A stretch of DNA of 64,000 bases, taken from assembly GCA_019054805.1 (NCBI GenBank), contig JAHQIY010000009.1, positions 1,488,001 through 1,552,000 of the forward strand. Reading direction: 5' to 3'. This document shows positions 1 to 11,100 of the stretch, piece after piece. The notes under the pieces are model-generated. The model had not been told where the DNA came from. It was given only the letters and a program-made list of their open reading frames with translations, and searched no databases. Position 1 is the first letter of the stretch, and the number at the start of each line of letters is the position of its first letter. A program made the translations under genes and the position numbers. The stretch comes from Brachionus manjavacas (Eukaryota > Rotifera > Eurotatoria > Ploima > Brachionidae).

Positions 1-367
1 GGTACGGAGGATGTATTAAGTGCTAAAATTTACTGAACATGCTTTAGTCTGTCAGAATTCAAGTTTGACTTTTTAATATTTTTTTTTAAAAAAAATTAAA
101 TTAGTTTTACCAAATTATTCATTTTTAACTTAAAAATAACTTGTTTTTATGAAAATTTAGCAACTTTTATTTTACTTTATATAAATTTTGTCAAATTACG
201 AAAATTAGCGTAAAATCTAGTGTTTTTTGATTCAAATCACCAAAATGTAAAATTTTTAAGCCATTTTTTGTCATTTGACAGAAAAATTAAAGGCTAAGAT
301 TATCACATTTTATTTTCTGCTTAAGATTTTTCTCTTGTTTAATCCTGCTTTTTTACAAAAAATTTTA

Positions 368-931
368 ATCAGAGTTGATCAAAAGTCAAAATTGACAATT
401 TTGGTATTGTGAAATTCAAATAAAAATTGAACAAAAAAACTTTCTTTTTGTATAAATTAAAGTAAAATATTATCTAATGTATTTTAAAAAATAATTCAGC
501 ATAGTTTGTTGTAAGTTTTTGCCAAAAATAAAATCTTCATTAACTTTTTTGTTGGAAATCAAATCAATAATCAATTTTAAATCTAGTTGTTTTATTATTT
601 GGCTTATTTTAACACTAAAAAAATAATTTTAGATAAAAAAGATGCAACAAACTATTTTGTAGTAGTTTTTTGAATATTTATTTATTTATTTGATGATAAT
701 TAGCATCCAAATGGAGAAGCAAAATATAAAAAAATTTGCAATTATAAAAAAACGAAAAAGATAAAATAAGAAAATAAAAAATAAAATAAAATAAGAATTA
801 CATGAGATCATAATTTTTTTGAATATTTAATATTATATATAATTTTAATATATTAATAAAAAGGAAAGAATTTTTGTTTAATTTGTATTTGAATTTCACA
901 ATACCTCAATTTTGAAGTCAAAGTCTGAGTT
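368..931. mobile_element. MITE-like element with long inverted ends
   Basis: Positions 370-455 and the reverse complement of 845-929 match over about 80 bp, sharing the core GTATTGTGAAATTCAAAT and an outer CAGAGTTG/CAGACTTTG plus AAAGTCAAA. No coding sequence lies between the arms. This is the form of a non-autonomous DNA transposon. The outer end motif recurs near 6155-6180, so it may be a family. Family name unknown. Confidence 0.55.
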
Positions 932-960
932 TGGTTTAAAACAAGAATTTTTATTTAATT

Positions 961-1058
961 AATGAAAATCTATCACAAGTTTCTTTCCTTGAAGAATTAA
1001 ATATTTCCAGGAAATAGACATTCTATTTATTTTTGAAAAAAAAATCAATTGAGTAATT
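961..1058 (-). pseudogene. Fossil copy of CFAP20DC exon 2
   Basis: This stretch matches 3469-3560 closely, including the run that encodes YFLEIFNSSRKE in the intact gene, plus part of the preceding intron. Only the exon-2 block is recognisable and its frame does not continue, so it is a duplicated gene fragment rather than a second gene. Confidence 0.6.
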
Positions 1059-1264
1059 GTTAATGTCGTTCTAAATTTGCTTAACTTTTAGAGAAAAAAT
1101 ATATTTTTTTAATTTTAAAAATCTAAACCTTTAAAAATTTGAATAATGATGATTTAGTAAAATTTTTACTTATTCGATTGACAACGAAATTTAACTCAAA
1201 ATTGATTTTATTCATAACGATTATTTATCTAAAATTACTTTAAAAGCTTCGAATACTTCTACAG

Positions 1265-1390
1265 TGATTGGTGACCAGCACCCCTCAGCTAAAATATGTG
1301 ACCAAGACTGGTCACCAAATTTGAAGGGCAATATGTGACCAGAATTTTAATCAAAATGACCAAAAAATAAAATAAGTGACCAAAGAAATT
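1265..1390. repeat. Array of GTGACCA words
   Basis: GTGACCA or ATGACCA occurs at 1271, 1298, 1335, 1356 and 1376, and once inverted as TGGTCAC at 1309. TTGGTGACCAG and CTGGTCACCAA form a perfect 11-bp inverted pair. The spacers differ, so this is not a simple tandem repeat. Function unknown. Confidence 0.45.
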
Positions 1391-1429
1391 CAAAATAAAA
1401 AATTCAAATAATCAGTTTTAAGGTTTAAA

Positions 1430-1725
1430 ATTTTTTAGCAATATGTATTGTAAACCTTGCTCAAAGTAATTATCGCATGCTGGACACTTGAATGGGCTTC
1501 TTTTATTACTTAAAGTTTCTTTCACTTCAATAGTTTCATCTGTTCATTTTGGTTTTTCAAGTGCTTTAAGGATCCATTTTTTCCTAATGCAAAGTGTATT
1601 ATCTTTTTCTATTTTCTGGCTCTTGCTTATCTTCATCAAATTCTCAATCTCAGTAACGTCGAGATAATGAATATGGTAAGTGTTAGATCAATTTAAATCG
1701 AAATCAATCAATTTCTCTAAAATAA
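1430..1725 (-). pseudogene. Decayed exon with zinc-finger-like end
   Basis: A minus-strand reading frame of about 95 codons follows a good acceptor (TTTATTTTAG). It is coding-like, with CIRKKWILKALEKPK and then FKCPACDNYF, a CxxC half zinc finger. Two TGA codons interrupt it, both where TGG (Trp) would fit, so it appears dead unless they are sequence errors. It could be a lost downstream exon of the CFAP20DC-like gene or a fragment of something else. Family not recognised. Confidence 0.35.
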
Positions 1726-1967
1726 AGAAAAAAAAAACTTGAAAAAATTAAAGTCGTAGTCCAGACTTGCCTTTGACTTTTGATTAACTTTGACCTTAAT
1801 GTATGAAATAAGTGATTAGGTTCATTGATTTACAATTTAAAAATTAAAAAGCGCAAACCATATCTAAATTTGTAAAAAAATAAAATTTTTATTGATTCAA
1901 AATTTTCTAAAGAGACATTTTGAATTTTTTATTTGTTTTATTATCATTAAATTACGCGCGGACTTCT

Positions 1968-2190
1968 AGATACAATCGAATCAGATGAAAAAAGGAGCAA
2001 TTATTTTAAAAACAAGTTTTTAAATGAACAAAAAAGTATACAAAAAACACAGGAACAGAAGAGATCGAGAAGGAAAAAAAGATACCAAAAAAAAAATGGA
2101 ATAAGTGACTCGATCAAAACATGCTTCTCAATGATAAAAGGCGATGGAAATGGAAAGAGTCTTTTGGATTCCCTAATTAAGGCCTTCTGA
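1968..2190 (+). other. Open stretch ending LLDSLIKAF
   Basis: About 74 codons stay open after a possible acceptor (CTTCTAG, ending near 1967) up to TGA at 2190. The translation is very basic (KRSRRKKRYQKK), then ends SMIKGDGNGKSLLDSLIKAF. There is no start codon and no recognisable partner exon. It may be a fossil 3' exon or chance. Confidence 0.2.
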
Positions 2191-2549
2191 AAAAAAAGAA
2201 TAAAGAATCAAGAGGACATTTAGAAAATTCTAAAAGTAAATAAAGAAATTAGTTAACATTATTGTAAACATAAACTATATCTGAATAACTAATATAAAAA
2301 AAATTCTAAAATTAAGAAGAAATTATTTTCTTTCTAATTTTTATTTTATCTTCGCTAGTGCGAAATCAAAGTAACAAATACTTGATATTTAATTTAATTT
2401 TTTAAATCTTTAATATTCTGGTAATGAATTTACATCGCCAGCATTGACGCTAATTGAATAAATTATAATAAAACCTTTTCTGTTTTGGGTTTTTATTATT
2501 CTTTTAGGTCTATTGAAAAATGTTAGACAGAAAATAAACTTGCCGCATA

Positions 2550-3604
2550 CTAAAGACACTTTTTAAAATTCAAATTAAGAAAGCTCAGAACCTTCACAGT
2601 AAAATGAAATTTTATTTAAAATTTCAAAAAAATGTTCATTTTTCACTTAAATTATTTTGTTTTAATAATTGTCAAATTTTTGTATTTACCAATGTTTTGT
2701 ATTGAACCTCTTGAGGAAATTCAAACTGAGCCAAGGAATCAAATAGCGATAAATCTTAAAATTATTAAATGTATTACGAATTTGATTTAATGGAAAAAAA
2801 TATTACCTGACCCAATATCAGGAAGATTTTTGAGGGTAAAAACGTTTCTCAACTTACAATTTGCACAAATTGAAATCGAATCTATTGATTTGAGTGTCTG
2901 ATTTTTCCATGTGTCATTAATTAGCGATGACAATTCAAAAACCAAGTTTGTCCACTAGAAAAAAAATTAAAAATCTTCATTTTATTACTCTAAACATTTC
3001 CAACAATTGATCTAGTTAATGTGTTGAGTGGAACTCGAGCTATTAGCGGCTGAATATTAAGATCTTTATGTAATGTTGAAAATAATAAATGTCTCTTGTT
3101 ATTTCTTAAATCAGTAACCCTTGCGAAAATTTATTTTTAAAAATTGCTCATTTTTATTAGAACAAAATTACCCTAAATCCAAACTAAAATTATCACCAGA
3201 TTTAACATAAATTTGAAAAACGATAATTCTATGAATTAACGAGACTTAAAAAAATATTTTGAATTAAAGAAAAATTATTTTAAATGTTTAATTTTTTTCT
3301 TTTTACATCCATTTTTTATTTCGTTAGAAATAGAAATTTTTGTTGTATTAGGTGAACCTTCAAGCTTGTAAACTGAACTCTTCAGATCTTGGTCAAAAAT
3401 CTTTTTATAAAAAAGTTAAACTTTAACAAAAAAAACTAAGAATTACTTTTCGAATTCCATTTAATCCTGCTAATGAAAATCCGTCGCAAGGTTCTTTCCT
3501 TGAAGAATTAAATATTTCCAAGAAATAACCATCCTTGTTATTTTTTAATAAAAAAGATCAGTTGAGTTAGTTTGAAAGTTTACTTTAAATTCATTTCTGA
3601 GCAT
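2550..3604 (-). CDS. CFAP20 domain-containing protein (CFAP20DC-like)
   Basis: Eight exons read on the minus strand: 3604-3584, 3533-3447, 3400-3307, 3244-3172, 3119-2996, 2954-2807, 2754-2690 and, least certain, 2591-2550. Phases join throughout and give about 217 residues starting MLRNEFKDGYFLEIF. From memory, the CFAP20 domain of vertebrate CFAP20DC (C3orf67) aligns along its length: LEIFNSSRK, YKLEGSPNTTKISI, RIIVFQIYVKSGDNFS, TDLRNNKRHLLFSTLHK and ISICANCKLRNVFTLK. CFAP20-family proteins act in ciliary axonemes. The vertebrate protein has a long C-terminal tail that is not seen here; the last exon may be wrong, or the tail lost. An X-box-like site lies about 140 bp upstream. Confidence 0.8.
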
Positions 3605-3746
3605 TCTTCTGTTGCAGGTTTATTCATTCAACACATTTATCATTCAAAAATTAATAGCTACTTTCTAAAATTAAAATGAATATACGCCATTTTTTACAGA
3701 CGAACAAATTTGAATTTTTAAAGAAAAATGAATGTTAGTTTTCCCT

Positions 3747-3760
3747 GTAACCATGACAAC
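3747..3760. promoter_or_regulatory. X-box-like RFX site
   Basis: The 14-mer GTAACCATGACAAC fits the RFX X-box consensus (GTTNCCATRGNAAC) at all but two positions. It lies 143 bp upstream of the start codon of the CFAP20DC-like gene. RFX factors drive ciliary genes through X-boxes in many animals, so the pairing makes sense. The site is inferred from sequence only. Confidence 0.45.
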
Positions 3761-4496
3761 AACAAAAATTATGGTCAAAATATTTTCGTGACTAAAATCG
3801 TCAATTTAAAACTATTAAGCCATCTTAATGATTTGAGGAACATTTTCTCGTATACTAACTGGAGCTTGACGAGCTACTAACGTAGACTTACCTTCACATA
3901 GAATTTATTTTAATTAACTAACGTAAATAATCAATATTATTTATGTATTAAATTTTTAAGTTTTGCACAAAAAACATAACTTTCTTAAAATTAAATAATT
4001 TTTTCCTCTTTTTTGTCTCAAATTTTAAACAAAGCTTTCAAAATTTACAGAACTGATGTGGTCTATTTTATTCTAATGCAAAAAGTTTTGTACTGTTGAA
4101 ACAGAATGAAAGTTAAGGTTGATAGATAAATTTGAAAATTAAAAAAATTATTTTTAAAAATTTAAGTATAATATTCAGCCCTATAGAAAAAAATTTAAAT
4201 GCCGGAAAACAGTGTTTTAATGCGTCTTTTTATCCGTGTTTTCTGATCAAAAACTTGATTGTTTAATAGCTAAAAAAACGTGGAAAAACGCATAAAATAT
4301 AACTAAAAATTATCTGTTTTTTTATTAATTGTTTTAGCTGTTTTTTATTTTTTTAAATAAAATTAATTATTTTTTTTTTTAAATTTATTTACGCTTTTAT
4401 TTTTTTTGGTATCTAATCTTTTTTAAAAAAGTAGATTAAAATATAGCAAAAAAAATTGTTTATAAAAAAGAGAAAAGATCTTAAAATTTATTTATT
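3761..4496. other. Gene-poor stretch
   Basis: Very AT-rich. A short coding-like run on the minus strand (about 3905-3838, LVARQAPVSIREN) has no recognised partner exon. Nothing else is supported. Confidence 0.3.
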
Positions 4497-5665
4497 TATT
4501 TGTTTTCTATTCCGAGCAAAAGCTCCTTCAAATTAGGAATAAAAATTAAAAAATTAAAAATAAAAAAAATTAAAATTTAAAAGAAAAATCAAAAAGATTG
4601 ATTATTTTCCTTTACAAAATAATTCCATTTTGATTTTCACCTAGGCAGCCCACTTGCTTTGTCCAAGCGTTGAGATCTCCACCAAGAATAAAGTTTTTAC
4701 ATTTCCCATTTGTGTTTTCAAAAAGATCAAAATTAAGAAGAACACAGGTGGGTTATAGAGACTAAACACAAAAAATTGATCATTTAGTTTATGATTTAAC
4801 TTAATTGCGTTTAACCATACAAGGAAGTTGAGCACTATTCCACTTGTATGTGTAATTACTAACCTTTTTTTAAAGATTGTATTTTTTTGCACTCAGAAAT
4901 ATTCATTTTTGATTTTCTGCAAATTTGTAAGGACTATCCGCGGATAGTATTCAGTTATTCAACAAACGCGGTTGTTGCTGTATACGTTTTCATTGAAAAT
5001 TTACTTTCTCGGTTTGTTTTCTGTTTTGAATTGAATTTCGTCGAAATTGTCATTCCCGACTCAAATGTATCGTCACCCTGTATCGTCATCTGCTGACTCT
5101 AAAAATTGTTTTATTTGGGTCGTTTTCTTCGTGTTCTGCTTCGAATTGTCTCTTTATTTGGTTTCTAGTTTGACCATACTCTTTCGATTTGTTTCGATTT
5201 TTTGAACATTTTGAACAGATGTGAAAATATGTGTTTGTACTGGAATTTATCTAATACTGAGATGGTCTTCTAGAACTGGAGTTTTTAAAATTTGAGCACT
5301 AAGGTGAAGTAATTCTATTGAACCTTGGTCATTTGATACATTTGGTTGATATTCTGGGTTTTTTGGCATTTCATCTACAATTCCACCCGATTGACCAATT
5401 TCTGTGTTGGTTGGAATATAATTTTGATTTAAAAAGAGCTCAATTTTTTTAATTTTTTGTCTTTCTATCGACTTCAATTTCTTAGCTATGGTATATTTTT
5501 GTGTCAAAGACCTTTTTGTTGACATTTTCCGCATAAGGATTCCTTAACTGGACATTTTGCTACGTTATGATTTTCATCGTCACAAAAATAGCATTCTAGC
5601 TTTCGACTAACAATTAGGACTACACATCTTAATCCATAAATATTAGCAGGGTCAGAAAGGCTTCT
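4497..5665 (-). mobile_element. Broken LINE: zinc-knuckle ORF1 end and endonuclease
   Basis: On the minus strand a CxxCxxxxHxxxxC zinc knuckle (CYFCDDENHNVAKC, about 5600-5560) is followed by a second CGKC knuckle start and a basic tail ending at 5247. This is the form of a LINE ORF1. Next comes an AP-endonuclease core: SLYNPP near 4755 and LGGDLNAW near 4690, in two frames, so at least one frameshift separates them. The reverse transcriptase is absent. The sequence ends at 4540-4497 with a small GAGC-AAAA-GCTC hairpin and an AAATA-type tail, which is repeated at the other LINE fragment near 56500. Jockey/CR1-like by order; clade uncertain. Confidence 0.7.
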
Positions 5666-5884
5666 TATTTTTTAAAAAAAACTTCGAGTAAGAGTAAAAA
5701 GCGTGTAAGAAGATTTTCCCTCTTAAAAAATTTTCAATTGAGTTTATTAAAGTTTTAAAAATCAATTAATTATTAGCTACTTGAAGATAATTTAGCTACG
5801 TTATGACATAGAACAATCATTTAAACTTTCTTTTAATTTTTTTTTGCTTATTTACATTTTTTTGTTTTTTATTTTTTTATTTTG

Positions 5885-5935
5885 TTATTCTGAAGGAGTT
5901 CTAGCATGGTACAGAAAACAAAAAAATAAATTATG
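5885..5935 (+). mobile_element. Possible LINE 3' tail relic
   Basis: TTCTGAAGGAG followed by GTACAGAAAACAAAAAAATAA resembles the hairpin-plus-tail 3' end seen at 4497-4545 and 56490-56545, here in plus orientation. No coding part precedes it, so it may be an extremely 5'-truncated insertion. Confidence 0.3.
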
Positions 5936-6539
5936 AATTAATTTAACTACACAAAAAAAGTTTAACTAATAATAATTAATCATTAAAAACAGAAAAAAGA
6001 AAAAACAACTTGGAAAACGGGCAATAACTGATTTTATTTTTCAAAAATAATTTAAACGGGTGCAAAGAGATTTAAAACGATACAAAAATTTAAAAATAAT
6101 TTAATAATACCGCAAGAATTTAGATAAATTAATATTAATTTTTTTACCGGTTTTTATCAGAGTTGTCCAAAAGTCAAAGAGTCATATATTTTTTTTAAAA
6201 ATTGTAGTTTTTTACATGAAATTAAAATAAGGGTATCGATTGACTAAATTTTTTTGCTTACTTAATTTGAATAAACTTGTAAATAAAATAAAGTTAAGTT
6301 TTTTTATTGTTTCAAAATTCGTTTTTTACGAAAATTTATGTAAAAATCAGAAAATTTTTTTTTCTCCATTTTTTTTTTAAATTTTTTTAATTTACTTGAA
6401 AAAGTTTAAAACGGCCTAAACAATGGCATTTTTTTGGAAATTTTGTATTGACGAAATTTTTGACGTAATTTGACCTTTTCTTACATACGTAAATTTTCGA
6501 AAAATTACGTAAACCTAGAAGTATCAAATCAGCACTTTA

Positions 6540-6960
6540 CCTTATTTCATATTCATTTTAAATCTCATCTTTAATTGTTTTAATATGATCACCAGTTGTA
6601 ATAACAACATATTTAAATTTTAAAACATGAGATTTAAATTTGAAGTAATCATCATTAAAACTTGCATTTATCCCGCGAAATCATCCTTATCTTCGATTAG
6701 TCCAAATATCTCTTGTCAAAGGAACATATTTGGAGGAATCTAAAGAGATTTTTAGACTTCCATCAATAGAGGTAATCGCTTCTCTTTGCATTCTTAGAAT
6801 TGTTGCTCTCGATTACTAACTTCATTTCTAATAAATGTACCTATAAAATTTCTAAATTCTTAAAATTTTTTTTGATATAATCACGGCTAAGATTTTTTGG
6901 AGCGTGACCATCATTGAGATGATAAAAAAAAATTAATTTAGTTGCAGATTTAAAAATTTT
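6540..6960 (-). mobile_element. hAT-family transposase fragment
   Basis: Minus-strand translation gives pieces typical of hAT (ZBED-like) transposases: SIDGSLKISLDSSKYVPLT, then RDIWTNRR, INASFNDDYFKFKSHVLKF and TTGDHIKTIKDEI. The hAT pattern is a LTxDxWT stretch, then a Gxxx.HxI-type strand, a HxLxF/CxxF stretch and a GxHTxxxI stretch. Two stops interrupt the middle and the N-terminal part is out of frame. No terminal repeats could be fixed, so this is an old inactive fragment. Confidence 0.6.
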
Positions 6961-8132
6961 TTTCTAAAAAAAAAATAAATTGGCTGACAATTTTACTTGA
7001 TGAATTGATAAAAAAAACCTTCTATTAAACTACTATTTAAAATGAATACCAATTTATCCAAAATCTCGTATTATTATAATTAAATTTGTAATTTACTTAT
7101 AAACAATTATAAACAATTTCACAAAAATACTAAAAATTTTTAGACAACTCAAAATTGATTCTTTACTTATCATGTTTTGTGTTCAGTTTGAATTTAAGTA
7201 AATTCAAATCACTTGCACATATATTTAAGAAATAGATTTAATATCAATAAATTAAAATTTTTTTATTAATCTCTGAAGATCTGTTAAGCTAATTTTTCAT
7301 TTTGAAGAAATTTATCATTTTTCATTTTTATTTCGGCTTTAACGCGTTAAAAAAATCACGTTTGTTCCCGTTTGCAATCTGATTTTTTCTCTCGAGAAGT
7401 TAAATATTTAATTATTTTATTTGTATCCTAATCTACTTGAAATCAAAAATAATATTAAGTAATTAATTTTTTTAATAAATAAACTTAGTATTTTAATATT
7501 CTTTCATTAATTTCGCTAATTTTGGGTCTATAGTCAAAGTCAGTAGACAAAATTTTGACTTTGACTTTGATCTTCGATTTTTGTTAAATCTCGTTGCCAA
7601 AGGACTTAGTTAAAATTTGACAAAATCTTCATTATTCAAATTTTTAAGCCATTAGATTTTTAAAATATTTAAAGAAGATATTTTCTCTAAAAGCCGAACA
7701 AACTTAGAGTGACATTTTAAATTAGATTTTCTAAAATACATAATTTAATCACTTGTTTTTAACTTAAGATCAAATTTTGTTGAATTTTTCATTTTTTCGA
7801 TATTTAGCAACTAGAAGAAGAAAATTATTATTAAACAAAAATCAATTAAAAGCAACATAATTAAATGGTTTGAACCATGGAAGATGGTCTATTTGAAGTT
7901 TTTTACTTGATTTAAAATGCAAAATTATGAAAATCGATGCTGGAATATTTTTAAAATGCTGCAAACAAAAAAATAAAACAGCATAATATTTAATTTTCGT
8001 ATATAGATTTTTTTTAAACTAAAGCTTTTAACAAATAAAAAATATACAAATAAAACAAATTTTACCTGATAGATGTCAAATGACGCTTAATGTCGGCAAG
8101 AAAAAAAAAATTACTTTTGGTTAAATTTAAAC
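6961..8132. other. Gene-free stretch upstream of FLVCR pair
   Basis: No coding sequence was recognised. AGTCAAAGTCA at 7532-7542 and TGACTTTGACT at 7556-7566 form a perfect 11-bp inverted repeat that uses the same AAAGTCAAA word as the MITE at 368-931, perhaps a relic of that family. Confidence 0.35.
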
Positions 8133-11100
8133 ATGTTGAGGGTAATTTAATTTTTTAAGTGCCAATCTTGGTCTTTTTTTCTTATAAAATTTCTTCAACA
8201 GCCTGGAGTCAGTTCGCTGTCCCTGAAACCGACTGGTAATTCTTCACTAGATGTCCGAGCTGTGTCAAGTGAACGGCTAAATGACAAACTTTACTTATTG
8301 GTAAATTCAAATCATGAGATCACAGCTGATCAGCTTAAAACACCAGAAATCGGCCATGAAACAACTAATGTATCTAAAATTCAAATAATTTATACTGCCG
8401 AAAATTCGATTGATACAGAGATAAAACTTTTTGCCAAAAGATGGCTGATTTTGTTCATATTTAGCTCTATTTCACTTCTGAGTGCATTCAATTGGATTGA
8501 ATATAACATTGTCCAAGATGTGGTCATTTTTTATTATAATCAAAGTTTGCCAGATGATCAAGTCAAAAAAATTGATGCTGTCAACTGGTTCTCAATGGTG
8601 TACATGTTGTGCTATATTCCACTGGTGTTTCCTGCCATGTTTCTATTAGAACGAAAGGGCTTAAAATTATCGTGCTCAATTGGCGCATTTTTTACCCTTC
8701 TGGGCTCGATTATCAAGTGTTTTGCAGTTGATCCGAATTTATTCTATCTTGCTATGACTGGACAGACATTTTGTGCCGTTGGTCAAGCGTTCACTCTCGG
8801 AATTCCGGCCAGACTCTCAGCCTTGTGGTTCGGACCTAACGAGATCGGTCTTGCCACCTCGGTAAAAAAAAGCCTCAATTTTTACAAACTAATTTCAAAT
8901 TTAGATTGGAGTTTTTGGCAATCAATTAGGCACTGCTATTGGATTTGTGGTGCCACCTCGTTTGGTTGACAAAAAAGACCCCGTTGGTGTAATAGAAAAA
9001 AATTTCTATTACATTTTCATCACTGTTGCTGTTCTTTGCGCAATATTTTTTATCTTATCTTTAATCTGTATGTTTCTTTATTATTGTTTATTCAGGATCA
9101 AATACATTTTAAGAATTTATTTTAGTTGTTAGTAATCAGCCTGCCAAAGCTCCGAGTAGAGCTCAGCTAGAAGTTAGGAAAAATGCAGCGCTAAGAAAAG
9201 ATACCAATGATTTTGAGATATTCAAAGAGTCACTAAAAAATTTATTTAAAAATTTCAATTATATTTTGGTACTAGTTTCCTACGGTGTTAATACCGGTGT
9301 CTATTATTCAATTAGCACACTTTTAAATTTGATTATATCGAACTATTATGAGGTAATTTTAGAAAATTAATTTTTTGGAAAATAACTAGAAAAAATTTAG
9401 AATGAAAATGAAAAAATTGGTCTCATTGGCCTGATTTTGGTAGCTTCGGGACTAATTGGTGCCGTTGTATGCGGTTTCATACTAGATAGAACTAAACAAT
9501 TTAAGTAAATGAAAAAAATGTAAAAAAAAAAATTTATTTTAAAATATTTTAAGATACACGACACTAGTCATATATGTGAGCTCTTTTTTGGCAATGATCG
9601 TATTTTCTTTGACACTCCAAATAAACATTTGGTTGATTTTTTGGACCACATTTTTACTAGGGTAAATGTTTTTATTATTTAACTTTTTAAATTTGTTTGA
9701 AAATTAAATTTAACTATGAAATTAAATTTAAATAAGAATTTAAATTAAAAAGATTAATTAGAAAAATTATTTTCAAAATTTTTCGTGAATTCTTACTTTC
9801 TCAAAATAGTATTTTTAAAAACTCAAATATTAACTAAATTTTTATTCCAGGTTTTTTATGACAGGATATCTTCCCGTTGGTTTTGAGTTGGCTGCTGAAG
9901 TTACTTACCCAGTTTCAGAGGGCACATCATGCGGTCTCCTAAATTCATCAGCTCAAGTAAGTTAAAAAAATTTTTTGAAATAAAAACACATGTTGATTTT
10001 TCTAGTCTTCTTTATCATGTTATCAATTGATCACTAAATATTTTAATCAAGAAAATATAATTTTTCTGATCAAAGAGTTTAGATTTTAAACAAAATTTAG
10101 ATCATCAATAAATGAAATTAAACATTTTACAGAATCAATATATCACTCGTAAAAATAAATTAAGATTTAACTAATTGAAATCAATTTCATAGAAATCGCA
10201 ATTTCCAGCAATAAAGAAAAGTAAATTCAAATACCTTATAAAAAAAAAAGTAAAAAAAATGATAATTGACAAAAGAGCTTGAAAAAAATATGGCTTTAGG
10301 TAAAAATGATTGAATGCACTAAATCTTATTATTTTTATAAGATTTGTAATAATAATTTTTAAAATCATTAATTATTTTTTTAATAAACAAGTTATCTTGA
10401 TAAAATTTTTCAAAATTTTTAAAATCGTAAGTAAAATATTGTTTCTCTTGGTAGAGTTTTGAAATTATTTTTTATAATATTTTAAATTCGGTCGCTTTGG
10501 TGGCTAGAAAGCTGATATTGAGAAATTGTCAAATTGATCTAGTGGTGAGATATAGTTTCAAGGAGAGATTTTCATATTTGAGATTCGCCTTTCATTTTGG
10601 TCGCTCTCGTTTGAATCCTTTCAATTCTATTATGGATTCCAAACCTGCATCGAATAATCTAAATGATAGTTTTCCAAAGATTATTAAATTTTTTTTTGTT
10701 ATCCTAAAGAGATATTTGAATGTAAGTTTAATAATTCTAAATGTTGGATTCTTCCTAAAGAAGCTTCTGCAATTTATCCCAATTTTTAAAAATCTTTGCC
10801 AAAGACAACACCTAAATCAATCTATGGATGTGCTTCGGTTAATTAACATGTTCCCTAAAAATTTTTTGATTTTCGATTTTCGGCACTTTTAAAATCAACT
10901 AAGCATTGTTTGATCGTAAGAATTAAAATAAATTCTAAAGTTATTTCTTTATTTATTAAGAAATTAAATGTTGAATATATAATAATACCTTTAGATATTG
11001 AAAATTAAATTTAAATAAAACTGTAAAACTTATTTCGAATTTGTTATCTATTTCATTACAAAAAGAAATTTATCTATTTATTTTAATGAACGCTTTAAAG

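Noticed and set aside
10497-10892. 131-codon plus-strand frame in the FLVCR-A intron
   Set aside because: The minus strand over the same bases reads as LINE reverse-transcriptase pieces, so the plus frame is a shadow.
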